In this document: positions 1 through 6,096 of the stretch, piece by piece
How positions within the stretch are numbered: the first letter of the stretch is position 1
Layout: each line of letters begins with the position of its first letter
Source: an uncultured Opitutaceae bacterium
GTDB lineage: Bacteria > Verrucomicrobiota > Verrucomicrobiae > Opitutales > Opitutaceae
Length of the DNA stretch: 9,235 bases
Direction: 5' to 3'
Assembly (NCBI GenBank): GCA_946482625.1
Contig: CAMLSH010000115.1
Coordinates: 1 to 9,235 of the forward strand
Made by a program: the position numbers and the translations under genes
Notes under the pieces: model-generated
Databases searched by the model: none
Told to the model about the DNA's origin: nothing
Seen by the model: only the letters and a program-made list of their open reading frames with translations

Positions 1-85
1 CGCTCATGATGACGTTGAACGGAATGCCCATCGCCAGATACAGCGTGGGCACCCACAGAAGCGGATGACGTTGGATTTTAAGCAT
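1..85 (-). CDS. MFS transporter, AmpG-like, N-terminal fragment (runs off left edge)
   Basis: Reading leftward from the ATG whose complement lies at 83-85, 28 codons are open to the window edge, beginning MLKIQRHPLLWVPTLYLAMG and continuing IPFNVIMS. The pattern 'LW-P-LY-A-G-P' followed by a hydrophobic stretch is what I recall from the first transmembrane segment of major facilitator transporters of the AmpG-like type (often '...PTLYFAEGLPY...'), which carry sugars or muropeptides across the inner membrane. In this copy Met replaces the usual Glu after 'YLA'. The bases before the start are pyrimidine-rich with no Shine-Dalgarno. The gene diverges from the first LacI-type regulator, a common layout for a regulated transporter. 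Only the N-terminus is visible, so family and substrate are tentative; another polytopic membrane protein is possible. Confidence 0.6.
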   Translation of the reverse strand, partial: MLKIQRHPLLWVPTLYLAMGIPFNVIMS

Positions 86-215
86 GGAAAAAGAAGCCGG
101 GCCCCGCACCCGAAGGGAGATTTGCGCGCCACGCGACCGCGAATCCCGGTCCTCGCTCGCGGCCGCTGGCGCGCCGCCCAAAAATAGACCCGCCAGACAT
201 CGGCCGCTTCCGAAA

Positions 216-228
216 GCCTACCCCTAGA
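216..228. promoter_or_regulatory. 13-base word GCCTACCCCTAGA shared with the TBDR leader
   Basis: GCCTACCCCTAGA here matches GCCTACCCCCAGA at 3067-3079 in 12 of 13 positions. The two copies sit 131 bp before the MFS start, reading towards the regulator, and 46 bp before the receptor start, reading towards the receptor. Recurrence in the two non-coding regions suggests a protein-binding site or promoter element, but a chance match in GC-rich DNA is not excluded. Confidence 0.3.
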
Positions 229-411
229 CTTTTCGAGCAGTCCAATATCTGGCGGAAATCGGCCCCGCGCTTCCTGCGCGACGCTTCCACGGTCGACCCG
301 GCGGAGGCCGGAAGGCCGCAGCCCAAGACGAAGGGGTGCGCAGCAAACAGGGGCATTTACGGGGTGCCGCACTCTGCGCGGCTTCTTCCGCAAAAGAAAA
401 CGCCCGACCGC

Positions 412-423
412 TCTATCGGTAGA
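412..423. promoter_or_regulatory. Candidate LacI-family operator (TCTATCGGTAGA)
   Basis: TCTATCGGTAGA is an inverted repeat with five of six base pairs and a central CG at 417/418, the step into which the hinge-helix leucine of LacI-family proteins inserts. The overlapping 12-base word GCTCTATCGGTA (410-421) is found again as its exact complement at 2935-2946 in the receptor leader. The centre lies 98 bp from that of the palindrome at 506-525, so looping between bound dimers is conceivable. Which regulator binds is not shown by the sequence. Confidence 0.45.
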
Positions 424-505
424 ATGACCTCCGCCCCAACGGCATCCCCCCGGCCCACGATTTTCCCTCGTAAACGGACGCCTTTCGCCGCCTGCTTCCC
501 CAAGA

Positions 506-525
506 CCACGCTATCGTTAGAGTGG
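506..525. promoter_or_regulatory. Candidate LacI-family operator (20-bp near-palindrome)
   Basis: CCACGCTATCGTTAGAGTGG pairs at eight of ten positions about a central CG at 515/516, with mismatches only at 510/521 and 514/517. Length, symmetry and the central CG are what is known for LacI-family operators. Its core CTATCGTTAG resembles CTATCGGTAG at 413-422. It lies 103 bp before the start of the first regulator gene, just upstream of the best visible promoter-like sequence, consistent with autoregulation. Confidence 0.5.
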
Positions 526-530
526 CCCGT

Positions 531-559
531 TTGTTGAGTGCCCAACCGCCCGGTTTTCT
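531..559 (+). promoter_or_regulatory. Weak candidate promoter for the regulator pair
   Basis: TTGTTG (531-536) is a fair -35 box, followed after 17 bp by TTTTCT (554-559), a poor -10 box. It starts 6 bp after the palindrome at 506-525. The -10 match is weak and other sigma factors are possible, so this is only the best candidate seen. Confidence 0.2.
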
Positions 560-628
560 AAGTTTCCCCGCCTTCAGCCCATCTCACCCCGCGCTGCGTC
601 CCAACCCCCGCAGCCTTCCCCGCTTTTC

Positions 629-1702
629 ATGAGCCCACCCCCCGATGCCGATCCCGCCGCTTCGCATCGCACCACCTTGAAAGACGTGGCGCGCGAATCC
701 GGTTATCACATCACCACGGTCTCACTCGCGCTGCGGGATCACCCGAGCATCCCGGAAAATACCCGCCAGCGTATCAAGGAAACGGCGACGCGTCTCGGCT
801 ATGAGCGCAATCCCGTTTTTCACGCCCTCAGTCGCTTCCGCCAGCAAGGCTCCGTCTGCGCCCCCGCGCCCCGCATTGCCTATCTGGAAAACTACCGCCC
901 GGCCCACGGCGGCGGGCGCCCGCCCTACATGCAGGATATCTTCGACGGCGCCCAGCGACAGGCGCAGCTCCTCGGCTATCAACTCGACCCGCTCGCCGTC
1001 GGCGAAGACGACCACGACTCCCGCAGCCTTACCAAACACCTCCGCGACAACCAGACCACGGGCATCGTGCTCGGCGCGTTCGTGCCGGGCTTCGCCGAGA
1101 TCGCCCTCAACTGGGACGAATACGCCGTCGCCAAGATTCACTCGCGCCACACCGAGCCCGACGCGCCCACGATCGGCAACGATCACATCCGCGAGGTGCG
1201 CCTCGCCTTCCGCCACCTCGCCGCGCTCGGCTACCAACGCATCGGCATGGCCATCGGTCGGGCCGATGAAGACGCCTGCGGCCACCGCCACAGCGCCGGC
1301 TACCTGATGGAGGAAGCCTCCATCCCGCCCGAACGCCGCGTACCGCCGTTGCTCTTTCCCTATAACAGCGGCGCCTCCTCGCTCGGCGGCATGCTCGGCC
1401 GCTGGGCCCGGCGGCACAACGTCGACGCCGTCCTCTGCAATTGGGTCAACATCCGCGAGATGCTCGAAACCGACGGCCTGCACGTCCCCAGCCAGGTCGC
1501 CTGCGCCTGCCTCTGCCTCTGCGATCCCACGCCCCCGGGGCTCGCCGGCATCCGCCCGCGCCTCGATCTCCTCGGCGAACGCGCTGTATCCATTGTCGTG
1601 GCACAACTTAAATCCGGCGAACGCGGCGTGCCCGAGTTCGCATCCTCCCTTTATGTCCAAAGCGTCTGGCAGGACGGCGAAAGCGCCCCGCCCCGCGGCT
1701 GA
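629..1702 (+). CDS. LacI-family transcriptional regulator, first of a tandem pair
   Basis: This 357-residue protein has the layout of a LacI/GalR regulator. An N-terminal helix-turn-helix covers about residues 15-60 (TTLKDVARESG, then TTVSLALRDHPSIP at 29-42). The hinge is NPVFHAL with Leu67 at the place of the operator-intercalating LacI leucine. A periplasmic-binding-protein-like effector domain runs from about 80 to 345 and ends in 'VWQDG'. At the positions of LacI Tyr17, Gln18 and Arg22 it has Ile28, Thr29 and Leu33, so its operator should differ from lacO. An unusual alternating run C292-A-C-L-C-L-C298 occupies a predicted beta-strand of the effector domain. The start is the first ATG of the frame, with no Shine-Dalgarno (pyrimidine-rich leader). 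Its last 50 bases overlap the second regulator gene. Ligand unknown; a sugar or other small molecule is likely from the family. Confidence 0.93.
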   Translation: MSPPPDADPAASHRTTLKDVARESGYHITTVSLALRDHPSIPENTRQRIKETATRLGYERNPVFHALSRFRQQGSVCAPAPRIAYLENYRPAHGGGRPPYMQDIFDGAQRQAQLLGYQLDPLAVGEDDHDSRSLTKHLRDNQTTGIVLGAFVPGFAEIALNWDEYAVAKIHSRHTEPDAPTIGNDHIREVRLAFRHLAALGYQRIGMAIGRADEDACGHRHSAGYLMEEASIPPERRVPPLLFPYNSGASSLGGMLGRWARRHNVDAVLCNWVNIREMLETDGLHVPSQVACACLCLCDPTPPGLAGIRPRLDLLGERAVSIVVAQLKSGERGVPEFASSLYVQSVWQDGESAPPRG

Positions 1703-2783
1703 AAAAGTCGCGGAGCCCAAAAAATATTACACCCTGGCCGACATCGCGGCCCGGGCGGGCGTCCACGTCACCACCGTTTCGCTCGCGTTGCGCGACCACC
1801 CGAGCATTCCGCCCACAACCCGCGCCCGCATCCGCGCCGTCGCCCGGGAATTCGGCTACCAACGCGACCCGCTGCTCGACGCATTGAATTTCCACCGCGC
1901 CCGCCAGACTCAGCAGGCCCGCTCCGTCAGCTCCGCCTTCGTCGTCCACGCCGGCGCCTCGCGTCTCTTCGGTGGCTTCGGCGGCAATCACTATCAACCG
2001 CTCGTCTACGAAGGCGCCAAAGCCGCAGCCGAGGCCCGTGGTCACACCCTCGACATCTTCGTCGTCGGCCAGGGCCACCTCGCTCCGGCCCGCCTCAATA
2101 CCATCCTCACCGCGCGCGGCATCACCGGCGTGCTCCTGTCCACCTTCGAGATCGACATCGAGCAGCTCGACCTCGACTGGGGCCAGTTCTGCGCGGTGAA
2201 GATCGAGTGCACGCACCTCTCACCCCATCTCGATGCTGTATCGAACGACCAGTTACAAGTCGCCCGCCTCGCCATGCGCCGCCTTCGCAAGCTCGGCTAC
2301 CGCCGCGTCGGCCTCGCCACTGCGCGCGAAGACCAGACCCGCCTCGCCGAATCCTTCGGCATGGGCGTGCTCCTGGAACAAGCGTCGTTGCCCGAGGCCG
2401 AGTGCGTTCCCCCGCTCATCTTCAGCCTCGCCGACGTGCCAAAGCTCCCCGGCCTCATCGGCGCGTGGATGCGCGAACATCACGTCGACGTGATCATCTC
2501 CAACTGGAACGAACTCTTCGACATGTTCGCCACCGCTGGCATCCGCCTGCCCGACGACGTTGCCTTCGCCTGCCTCGACGTCCCGCCCAGCATGCCGCAC
2601 GTCGCCGGCGTCGTGCAAAATCACCGCCTCGTCGGCAAACGCGCCATGGAGCAGCTCGCCATCATGACCGACGCCTACCAGCGTGGAGTCCCCGAGGCGC
2701 AGACGATCACGTATATCCCCGGCTACTGGCAGGATGGCATCACTGCCCCCGGCCGCCCGCACCATCAGTCCACCTGGGTTTGA
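1653..2783 (+). CDS. LacI-family transcriptional regulator, second of a tandem pair
   Basis: This is a paralogue of the preceding gene, 376 residues from the ATG at 1653. A basic, Ala/Pro-rich tail of about 24 residues precedes the helix-turn-helix (YTLADIAARAG, then TTVSLALRDHPSIP at 40-53). The hinge is DPLLDAL with Leu78 at the intercalating position, and the effector domain runs from about 95 to 365, ending in 'GYWQDGITAP'. Recognition positions are Val39, Thr40 and Leu44, against Ile, Thr and Leu in the first regulator, so the two probably bind similar operators and may cross-regulate or form heterodimers. An in-frame ATG at 1593 would add 20 residues unlike the family and lengthen the overlap, so I prefer 1653. 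Even so, 50 bases overlap the first gene in another frame, which suggests translational coupling. Only the effector domains differ much, so the pair may read two related ligands. Confidence 0.92.
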   Translation: MSKASGRTAKAPRPAAEKVAEPKKYYTLADIAARAGVHVTTVSLALRDHPSIPPTTRARIRAVAREFGYQRDPLLDALNFHRARQTQQARSVSSAFVVHAGASRLFGGFGGNHYQPLVYEGAKAAAEARGHTLDIFVVGQGHLAPARLNTILTARGITGVLLSTFEIDIEQLDLDWGQFCAVKIECTHLSPHLDAVSNDQLQVARLAMRRLRKLGYRRVGLATAREDQTRLAESFGMGVLLEQASLPEAECVPPLIFSLADVPKLPGLIGAWMREHHVDVIISNWNELFDMFATAGIRLPDDVAFACLDVPPSMPHVAGVVQNHRLVGKRAMEQLAIMTDAYQRGVPEAQTITYIPGYWQDGITAPGRPHHQSTWV

Positions 2784-2932
2784 CCGGGCGGAGTTGATTA
2801 TTGAATACGCCGGCGGAAGGCAAAATGCCCGGCTAAAACACGCCCGCGTCCACCGATGCAAGGCACCGTCGGCGGCCCATCGCGCATGGCCGATACACCG
2901 CGCGTGTTCTCCGTACTGCACGCCTTCGGCAC

Positions 2933-2946
2933 TATACCGATAGAGC
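2933..2946. promoter_or_regulatory. Candidate operator sharing a 12-base word with the 412-423 site
   Basis: TATACCGATAGAGC centres on CG at 2938/2939, and TACCGATAGAGC (2935-2946) is the exact complement of GCTCTATCGGTA at 410-421. The symmetry is poorer than at the other two sites (four of six pairs in the central 12 bp). The exact word recurring in both non-coding regions is the main argument that one regulator acts at both. It lies about 180 bp upstream of the receptor start. Confidence 0.4.
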
Positions 2947-2966
2947 ACCGCCGCCTTTGTCACCGC

Positions 2967-2980
2967 GACCGGCGCCGGTC
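2967..2980. promoter_or_regulatory. Perfect 14-bp palindrome GACCGGCGCCGGTC
   Basis: GACCGGCGCCGGTC is fully self-complementary with a central CG at 2973/2974. It could be a second binding site for a dimeric regulator, 35 bp centre to centre from the candidate operator at 2933-2946. Such GC-rich palindromes also arise by chance in DNA of this composition. With no unpaired loop it is a poor terminator. Confidence 0.25.
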
Positions 2981-3039
2981 TTTCATCCGCCGCACGCCAC
3001 CAACAGCGTCCGCGCCGGAGCCCGCCCCCTCGACCGCTT

Positions 3040-3079
3040 TACCCTACCCTCGAGTACCCAACTTTTGCCTACCCCCAGA
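3040..3079 (+). repeat. TACCC word cluster before the receptor gene
   Basis: TACCC begins at 3040, 3045, 3055 and 3070, so all four copies are spaced by multiples of five bases. The last lies inside GCCTACCCCCAGA (3067-3079), the word shared with 216-228. The cluster ends 46 bp before the receptor start codon, where a regulator site or leader element would be expected. No known motif name is claimed. Confidence 0.3.
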
Positions 3080-3125
3080 GCGTCGCGCGCAAGCGCGCCG
3101 CTCGCATCGCAGTAAGACCACGAAC

Positions 3126-5564
3126 ATGAATAACCCTACACCTGCAGTACGTCCCCCGCGCCGATCCCACCTCTACCGGACCGGCTTTCCCCTGCTAGTT
3201 TCCCTCCTTGGCGGCACGGCCTTTGCCCAGGAAGCCGCCCCTGCCGCACCCGCACCCGAAGACGACGTCGTCAAACTGTCGGCCTTCACCGTCTCCGACG
3301 AAAAAGACTCCGGCTACCGCGCCTCCAACTCCATCGCCGGTACGCGCTCCAATACCCCCATCAAAGACATCCCGCTAAACATCCAGGTTTTCACCAAGGA
3401 TCTCTACGACGATCTCGTCATCACCAACCAGATCGACCTCGAGCGCTACAACGCCGCCCTCGTCAACGGCAACGCCGACATCCGCTCCAGCAACCCGATC
3501 CAGCAGGCGTACAACGCGTTTCTCTTTCGCGGCTTCGTCCAAAACTGGGGCCTCCGCGACGGCATCCGCCAGTATGATCCCGTGGATACACAGGGCCTCG
3601 CCCGCGTTGAAATCGTCAAAGGCCCCGCCGGTCCGCTCTACGGCCTTTCCTACTCCGGCGGCGTGATGAACAGCGTCACCAAAGACGTGGATTTCCAGAA
3701 GGACTTCACCGCGCTTCGCTTCACCGTTCAGAGCGAAGGCGAGTACCGCGCCACCATCGACGCGAATTATGCCGGCGACACCAAACAGGGCGAATTCGGC
3801 ATCCGCTTCAACGGCGCTCACGCCGAAACGGTGGACGAACGCGAGCACTCCGACGGCTCGCTCCGCTACTCCCAGCTCAACCTTGCCTGGAAACCCTACG
3901 CCGGCACCGAGCTGAAATTCCTCATGGAGAATGGCTCCCGCGGCAAAGTGAACGGCCTCGGCTATTTCACCCGCAACGAAACGGACTCCCTCGGCAACGC
4001 CCTCAACAACGGTGCCTCCATCCCGCTGCAGATCGACAATCCCGAAATCCCGTGGGAGTGGAACTGGGCCACCGGAAGCAATATCCGCTCCATCGATACG
4101 GATCTCTATCGCGGCACGATTAACCAAACGTTCAACGAAAGCTTCAGCGCCACCGCCTACCTCCAGTTCGCCGAGCGCCTGAACATCGACTCCAACGGCT
4201 GGGACGCCCAAGGCTCCAATGGCGGCGCGAGCTGGGACACCCTCGGCAATAGCGGTTGGATCAATCCCAACGCTCCCGGCGAAGTCATCCGTCTCGGCTA
4301 CTCCTATCGTGACTGGGGCAATCGCATGCACGGCTACGGCGCGACCGGCATCTACAAAGTAGATCTCGGGCCCATCAAAAACGTCATCACCTTCGGCGCG
4401 AACGTTTGGGCGGAAAAATTCCTCACCCGTCGTTACGGCCAGCCCGCCTCCACGACCAACGTCCTTGAGTTCCCCGTCCGCGCCGGCGTCAACACCACCG
4501 CCACCCCGCTCGTGCCCCCGGCCGACTACGGTCCGACCACCGGCAACGGCGGTTGGAATCGTGAGAACAACTCAAACGATTACTACTTCGTCGCTTGGCA
4601 GGGCTCCCTATTCGAAAACCGCCTCAAGCTGAACGCCGCCGCCAACCGCACGAACATCAAACTCGTGCAATACGACGCGACTGCCAATACGAGCAAGACC
4701 ACCGAGGTATCCAAAACCTCCCCGATGTTCGGCGCCATGTTCGACGTCACCAAGCAGGTCTCCGTCTTCGCGGTTTACTCTTCCTCGCTCTTCCCTTCGA
4801 CCGACAAAAACAGCTTCAGCCAGCAAATGCCGCCTGAAGTCGGCAAGAGCTACGAAGGCGGCGTGAAAGTCGAACTGCTCAACGGCAAGATCAGCGGCAC
4901 CGTGAGTTTCTATCAGATCACCAAGGAGGGCGGCGGCAAACAAGTCACCCCGGCCTTCAATCTGGAAGTTCAACGCTGGGACGCCCTCTCGCCCGCCGAC
5001 CGTATCATCCAGTTCCCCGGTCAGACGCGTGCGACGCTCCTGGCAAAAGGCGACTTCTACGCCGCTGGTGAACAAGAATCCACGGGCTTCGAGGCCGATC
5101 TCATCTTCCAGCCGACCAGCAACTGGCAGATCATGCTCAGCTACGCCAACAACGACACCGAAGTCACCGCCTCGCCCATCGCGAGCGAGCTCGGCCGCAC
5201 CACCACCGGCCACATCGAGCAACAACTCGCCATGCTCACGAAGTACTCGTTCACGGAAGGCGCGGTCAAAGGCCTCAGCATCGGCGCCGGCCTCCAATAT
5301 GCAGGCGAAGCGCTGCAGGACTACAACGGCCCCGGCAACACCGGTCGCTACAATCCCGACACGCTCTACGGAGAACTCTTCGCGGGCTACCGCTTCAACT
5401 TCCTCGGCTTCGATTCGCTCGTTCAGCTCAACGTGAAAAACATCACCGAGCAGGAAGAGTTCGTCGGTTGGAAAGCCACGGGCTCCGCCAGCCGCATCGC
5501 GACCGAGCGTTACGAAGTGTCCACCCCGATGGTCTACAGCCTGACCTTCGGCGTGGATTTCTAA
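3126..5564 (+). CDS. TonB-dependent outer-membrane receptor
   Basis: This 812-residue protein is predicted to bind a substrate at the cell surface and carry it across the outer membrane using TonB energy. A signal peptide (basic RRSHLYR, hydrophobic core at 20-30) probably ends at AFA34|Q35. A short Ala/Pro linker leads to VVKLSAFTVS (48-57), the N-terminal TonB-box-like segment I recall from Verrucomicrobiota receptors. The plug (about 70-190) includes AGTRSNTPIKDIP and VEIVKGPAGPLYG (161-173). The rest is a beta-barrel ending in Phe (YSLTFGVDF), as expected for a BAM-assembled protein. The segment 'PEVGKSYEGGVKVELLNGKIS' recalls siderophore-receptor-like barrels, but the flanking LacI regulators point to a carbohydrate or related ligand, so the substrate is unresolved. 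ATG 3126 was chosen because the signal peptide follows directly. A strong terminator follows the gene. Confidence 0.93.
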   Translation: MNNPTPAVRPPRRSHLYRTGFPLLVSLLGGTAFAQEAAPAAPAPEDDVVKLSAFTVSDEKDSGYRASNSIAGTRSNTPIKDIPLNIQVFTKDLYDDLVITNQIDLERYNAALVNGNADIRSSNPIQQAYNAFLFRGFVQNWGLRDGIRQYDPVDTQGLARVEIVKGPAGPLYGLSYSGGVMNSVTKDVDFQKDFTALRFTVQSEGEYRATIDANYAGDTKQGEFGIRFNGAHAETVDEREHSDGSLRYSQLNLAWKPYAGTELKFLMENGSRGKVNGLGYFTRNETDSLGNALNNGASIPLQIDNPEIPWEWNWATGSNIRSIDTDLYRGTINQTFNESFSATAYLQFAERLNIDSNGWDAQGSNGGASWDTLGNSGWINPNAPGEVIRLGYSYRDWGNRMHGYGATGIYKVDLGPIKNVITFGANVWAEKFLTRRYGQPASTTNVLEFPVRAGVNTTATPLVPPADYGPTTGNGGWNRENNSNDYYFVAWQGSLFENRLKLNAAANRTNIKLVQYDATANTSKTTEVSKTSPMFGAMFDVTKQVSVFAVYSSSLFPSTDKNSFSQQMPPEVGKSYEGGVKVELLNGKISGTVSFYQITKEGGGKQVTPAFNLEVQRWDALSPADRIIQFPGQTRATLLAKGDFYAAGEQESTGFEADLIFQPTSNWQIMLSYANNDTEVTASPIASELGRTTTGHIEQQLAMLTKYSFTEGAVKGLSIGAGLQYAGEALQDYNGPGNTGRYNPDTLYGELFAGYRFNFLGFDSLVQLNVKNITEQEEFVGWKATGSASRIATERYEVSTPMVYSLTFGVDF

Positions 5565-5606
5565 GGCCCTCATTTCCCGCAGTCTTGTTGTTTGATTTGG
5601 TCACCC

Positions 5607-5639
5607 AAAGGCGGGCGAGTTCAACTCGCCCGCCTTTTT
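5607..5639 (+). terminator. Strong intrinsic terminator after the receptor gene
   Basis: AAAGGCGGGCGAGT (5607-5620) and its exact complement (5624-5637) form a 14-bp stem with a 3-base loop TCA, and a run of five T (5635-5639) closes it. It begins 42 bases after the receptor stop codon and separates the uptake locus from the carbamoyltransferase gene set. On the opposite strand the stem is followed by only three T, so termination there should be weaker. Confidence 0.93.
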
Positions 5640-5642
5640 GCG

Positions 5643-5672
5643 TTCTTCTTTCCCCGGTCTCTCCCGTCTAAT
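5643..5672 (+). promoter_or_regulatory. Weak candidate promoter for the SxtJ gene set
   Basis: TCTAAT (5667-5672) matches five of six bases of the sigma-70 -10 consensus, 15 bases before the SxtJ-family start codon. The only -35-like sequence at suitable distance is TTCTTC (5643-5648, 18-bp spacer), a poor match. A promoter should lie in this short gap because a strong terminator ends just upstream, but the evidence is thin. Confidence 0.25.
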
Positions 5673-5687
5673 TCCTCTTCGTTCCCG

Positions 5688-6050
5688 ATGACCCGCCCCC
5701 GCCTCCAATCCTCCCTCGCCTGCGTCGTGACGCTGGGCCTCTGGCATTGGCGCGGCGGATACATTCCCACCGCGCTCGCCATTGTGGCTGCCGCACTCGC
5801 CGTGCTCGCATGGCTCCTCCCTGCCGCCTACGCCCCGTTCTCCCGCGCCTTCGAACGTTTCGGCCACGCCATTCTCGTCGTCTTCACCTGGCTCGCCCTC
5901 GGTCTCGTCTACTTCGGCATCCTCGCACCCCATCGACTCTGGCGCACCCTCCGCCACCACGATCCGCTGCACCGCCGCTTCGATCCCACCGCCGCGACCT
6001 ACCTCCAGCCCATCTCCGAAAAACCACCCAACTTCACCCGCCAGTTCTAA
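5688..6050 (+). CDS. SxtJ-family small membrane protein
   Basis: This 120-residue protein has two clear membrane segments (about 25-45 and 59-80) and a possible short one near 8-20. A conserved-looking tail follows: 'GILAPHRLWRTLRHHDPLHRRFDP' spread over 77-100, then TYLQP. The 'P-G/H-x-L-R-x-x-x-x-DPL-RR-D...TY' pattern is what I recall of the SxtJ family, named after a saxitoxin-cluster protein of unknown biochemical function and often next to a carbamoyltransferase, as here. ATG 5688 is preferred to the in-frame ATG at 5592, because the longer form would translate through the terminator hairpin. The leader is pyrimidine-rich without Shine-Dalgarno. The carbamoyltransferase gene follows after 46 bases, probably in the same operon. 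Its role is unknown; anchoring the enzyme or its substrate at the membrane is conceivable. Confidence 0.8.
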   Translation: MTRPRLQSSLACVVTLGLWHWRGGYIPTALAIVAAALAVLAWLLPAAYAPFSRAFERFGHAILVVFTWLALGLVYFGILAPHRLWRTLRHHDPLHRRFDPTAATYLQPISEKPPNFTRQF

Positions 6051-6096
6051 CGCTGTCCCTCGGCATTCGGCCTTTCCTCTTTTTCGGATTTTCAAA

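Larger units (their letters stand above)
86..628. other. Divergent intergenic region between MFS transporter and LacI regulator genes
   Basis: This 543-base stretch holds no convincing gene. The short minus-strand reading frames across it are rich in Arg and Gly and show no recognisable family. It does contain two operator-like sequences with a central CG (412-423 and 506-525) and a 13-base word at 216-228 that recurs before the TonB-dependent receptor gene. It is therefore most likely the regulatory region for the transporter (leftward) and the regulator pair (rightward). Its length, generous for two promoters, leaves room for a small RNA, but I see no hairpin plus T-run to support one. Confidence 0.6.
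2784..3125 (+). other. Leader region before the TonB-dependent receptor gene
   Basis: This 342-base region holds no supported gene, although the receptor frame stays open back to 2856. That upstream extension is rejected because it would bury the signal peptide about 90 residues inside the protein. The region carries an operator-like site (2933-2944), a perfect 14-bp palindrome (2967-2980) and a cluster of TACCC words (3040-3079). I see no clear -35/-10 pair. It probably contains the receptor promoter and a long untranslated leader. Confidence 0.55.

Noticed and set aside
78..393. Two overlapping minus-strand reading frames in the divergent region
   Set aside because: Both are Arg/Gly-rich with no family resemblance, and they overlap the true start of the transporter gene in other frames. 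Long open frames are common by chance at this GC content.
722..1720. 332-codon minus-strand frame opposite the first regulator
   Set aside because: Mirror of a strongly supported gene; the protein is an Ala/Gly/Glu-rich shadow with no motif. The same holds for the long minus-strand frames at 2253-2963, 3375-4331, 4608-5573, 6034-7128, 7153-8043 and 8264-9136.
2809..2833. GCCGG ... CCGGC inverted repeat after the second regulator as a terminator
   Set aside because: Only five base pairs, a 15-base loop and no T-run follow.
2856..3125. Upstream extension of the receptor frame to ATG 2856
   Set aside because: It would place about 90 unrelated residues before a clean signal peptide and run through the candidate regulatory sites.
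5592..5687. Upstream start of the SxtJ frame at 5592
   Set aside because: It would translate through the terminator hairpin, and the added 32 residues look unlike the family.
5782..6096. Upstream extension of the carbamoyltransferase frame to ATG 5782
   Set aside because: The extra 105 residues are a low-complexity Ser/Pro shadow of the SxtJ gene, while the family start MRLLGLSAYYHDSAA is at 6097.
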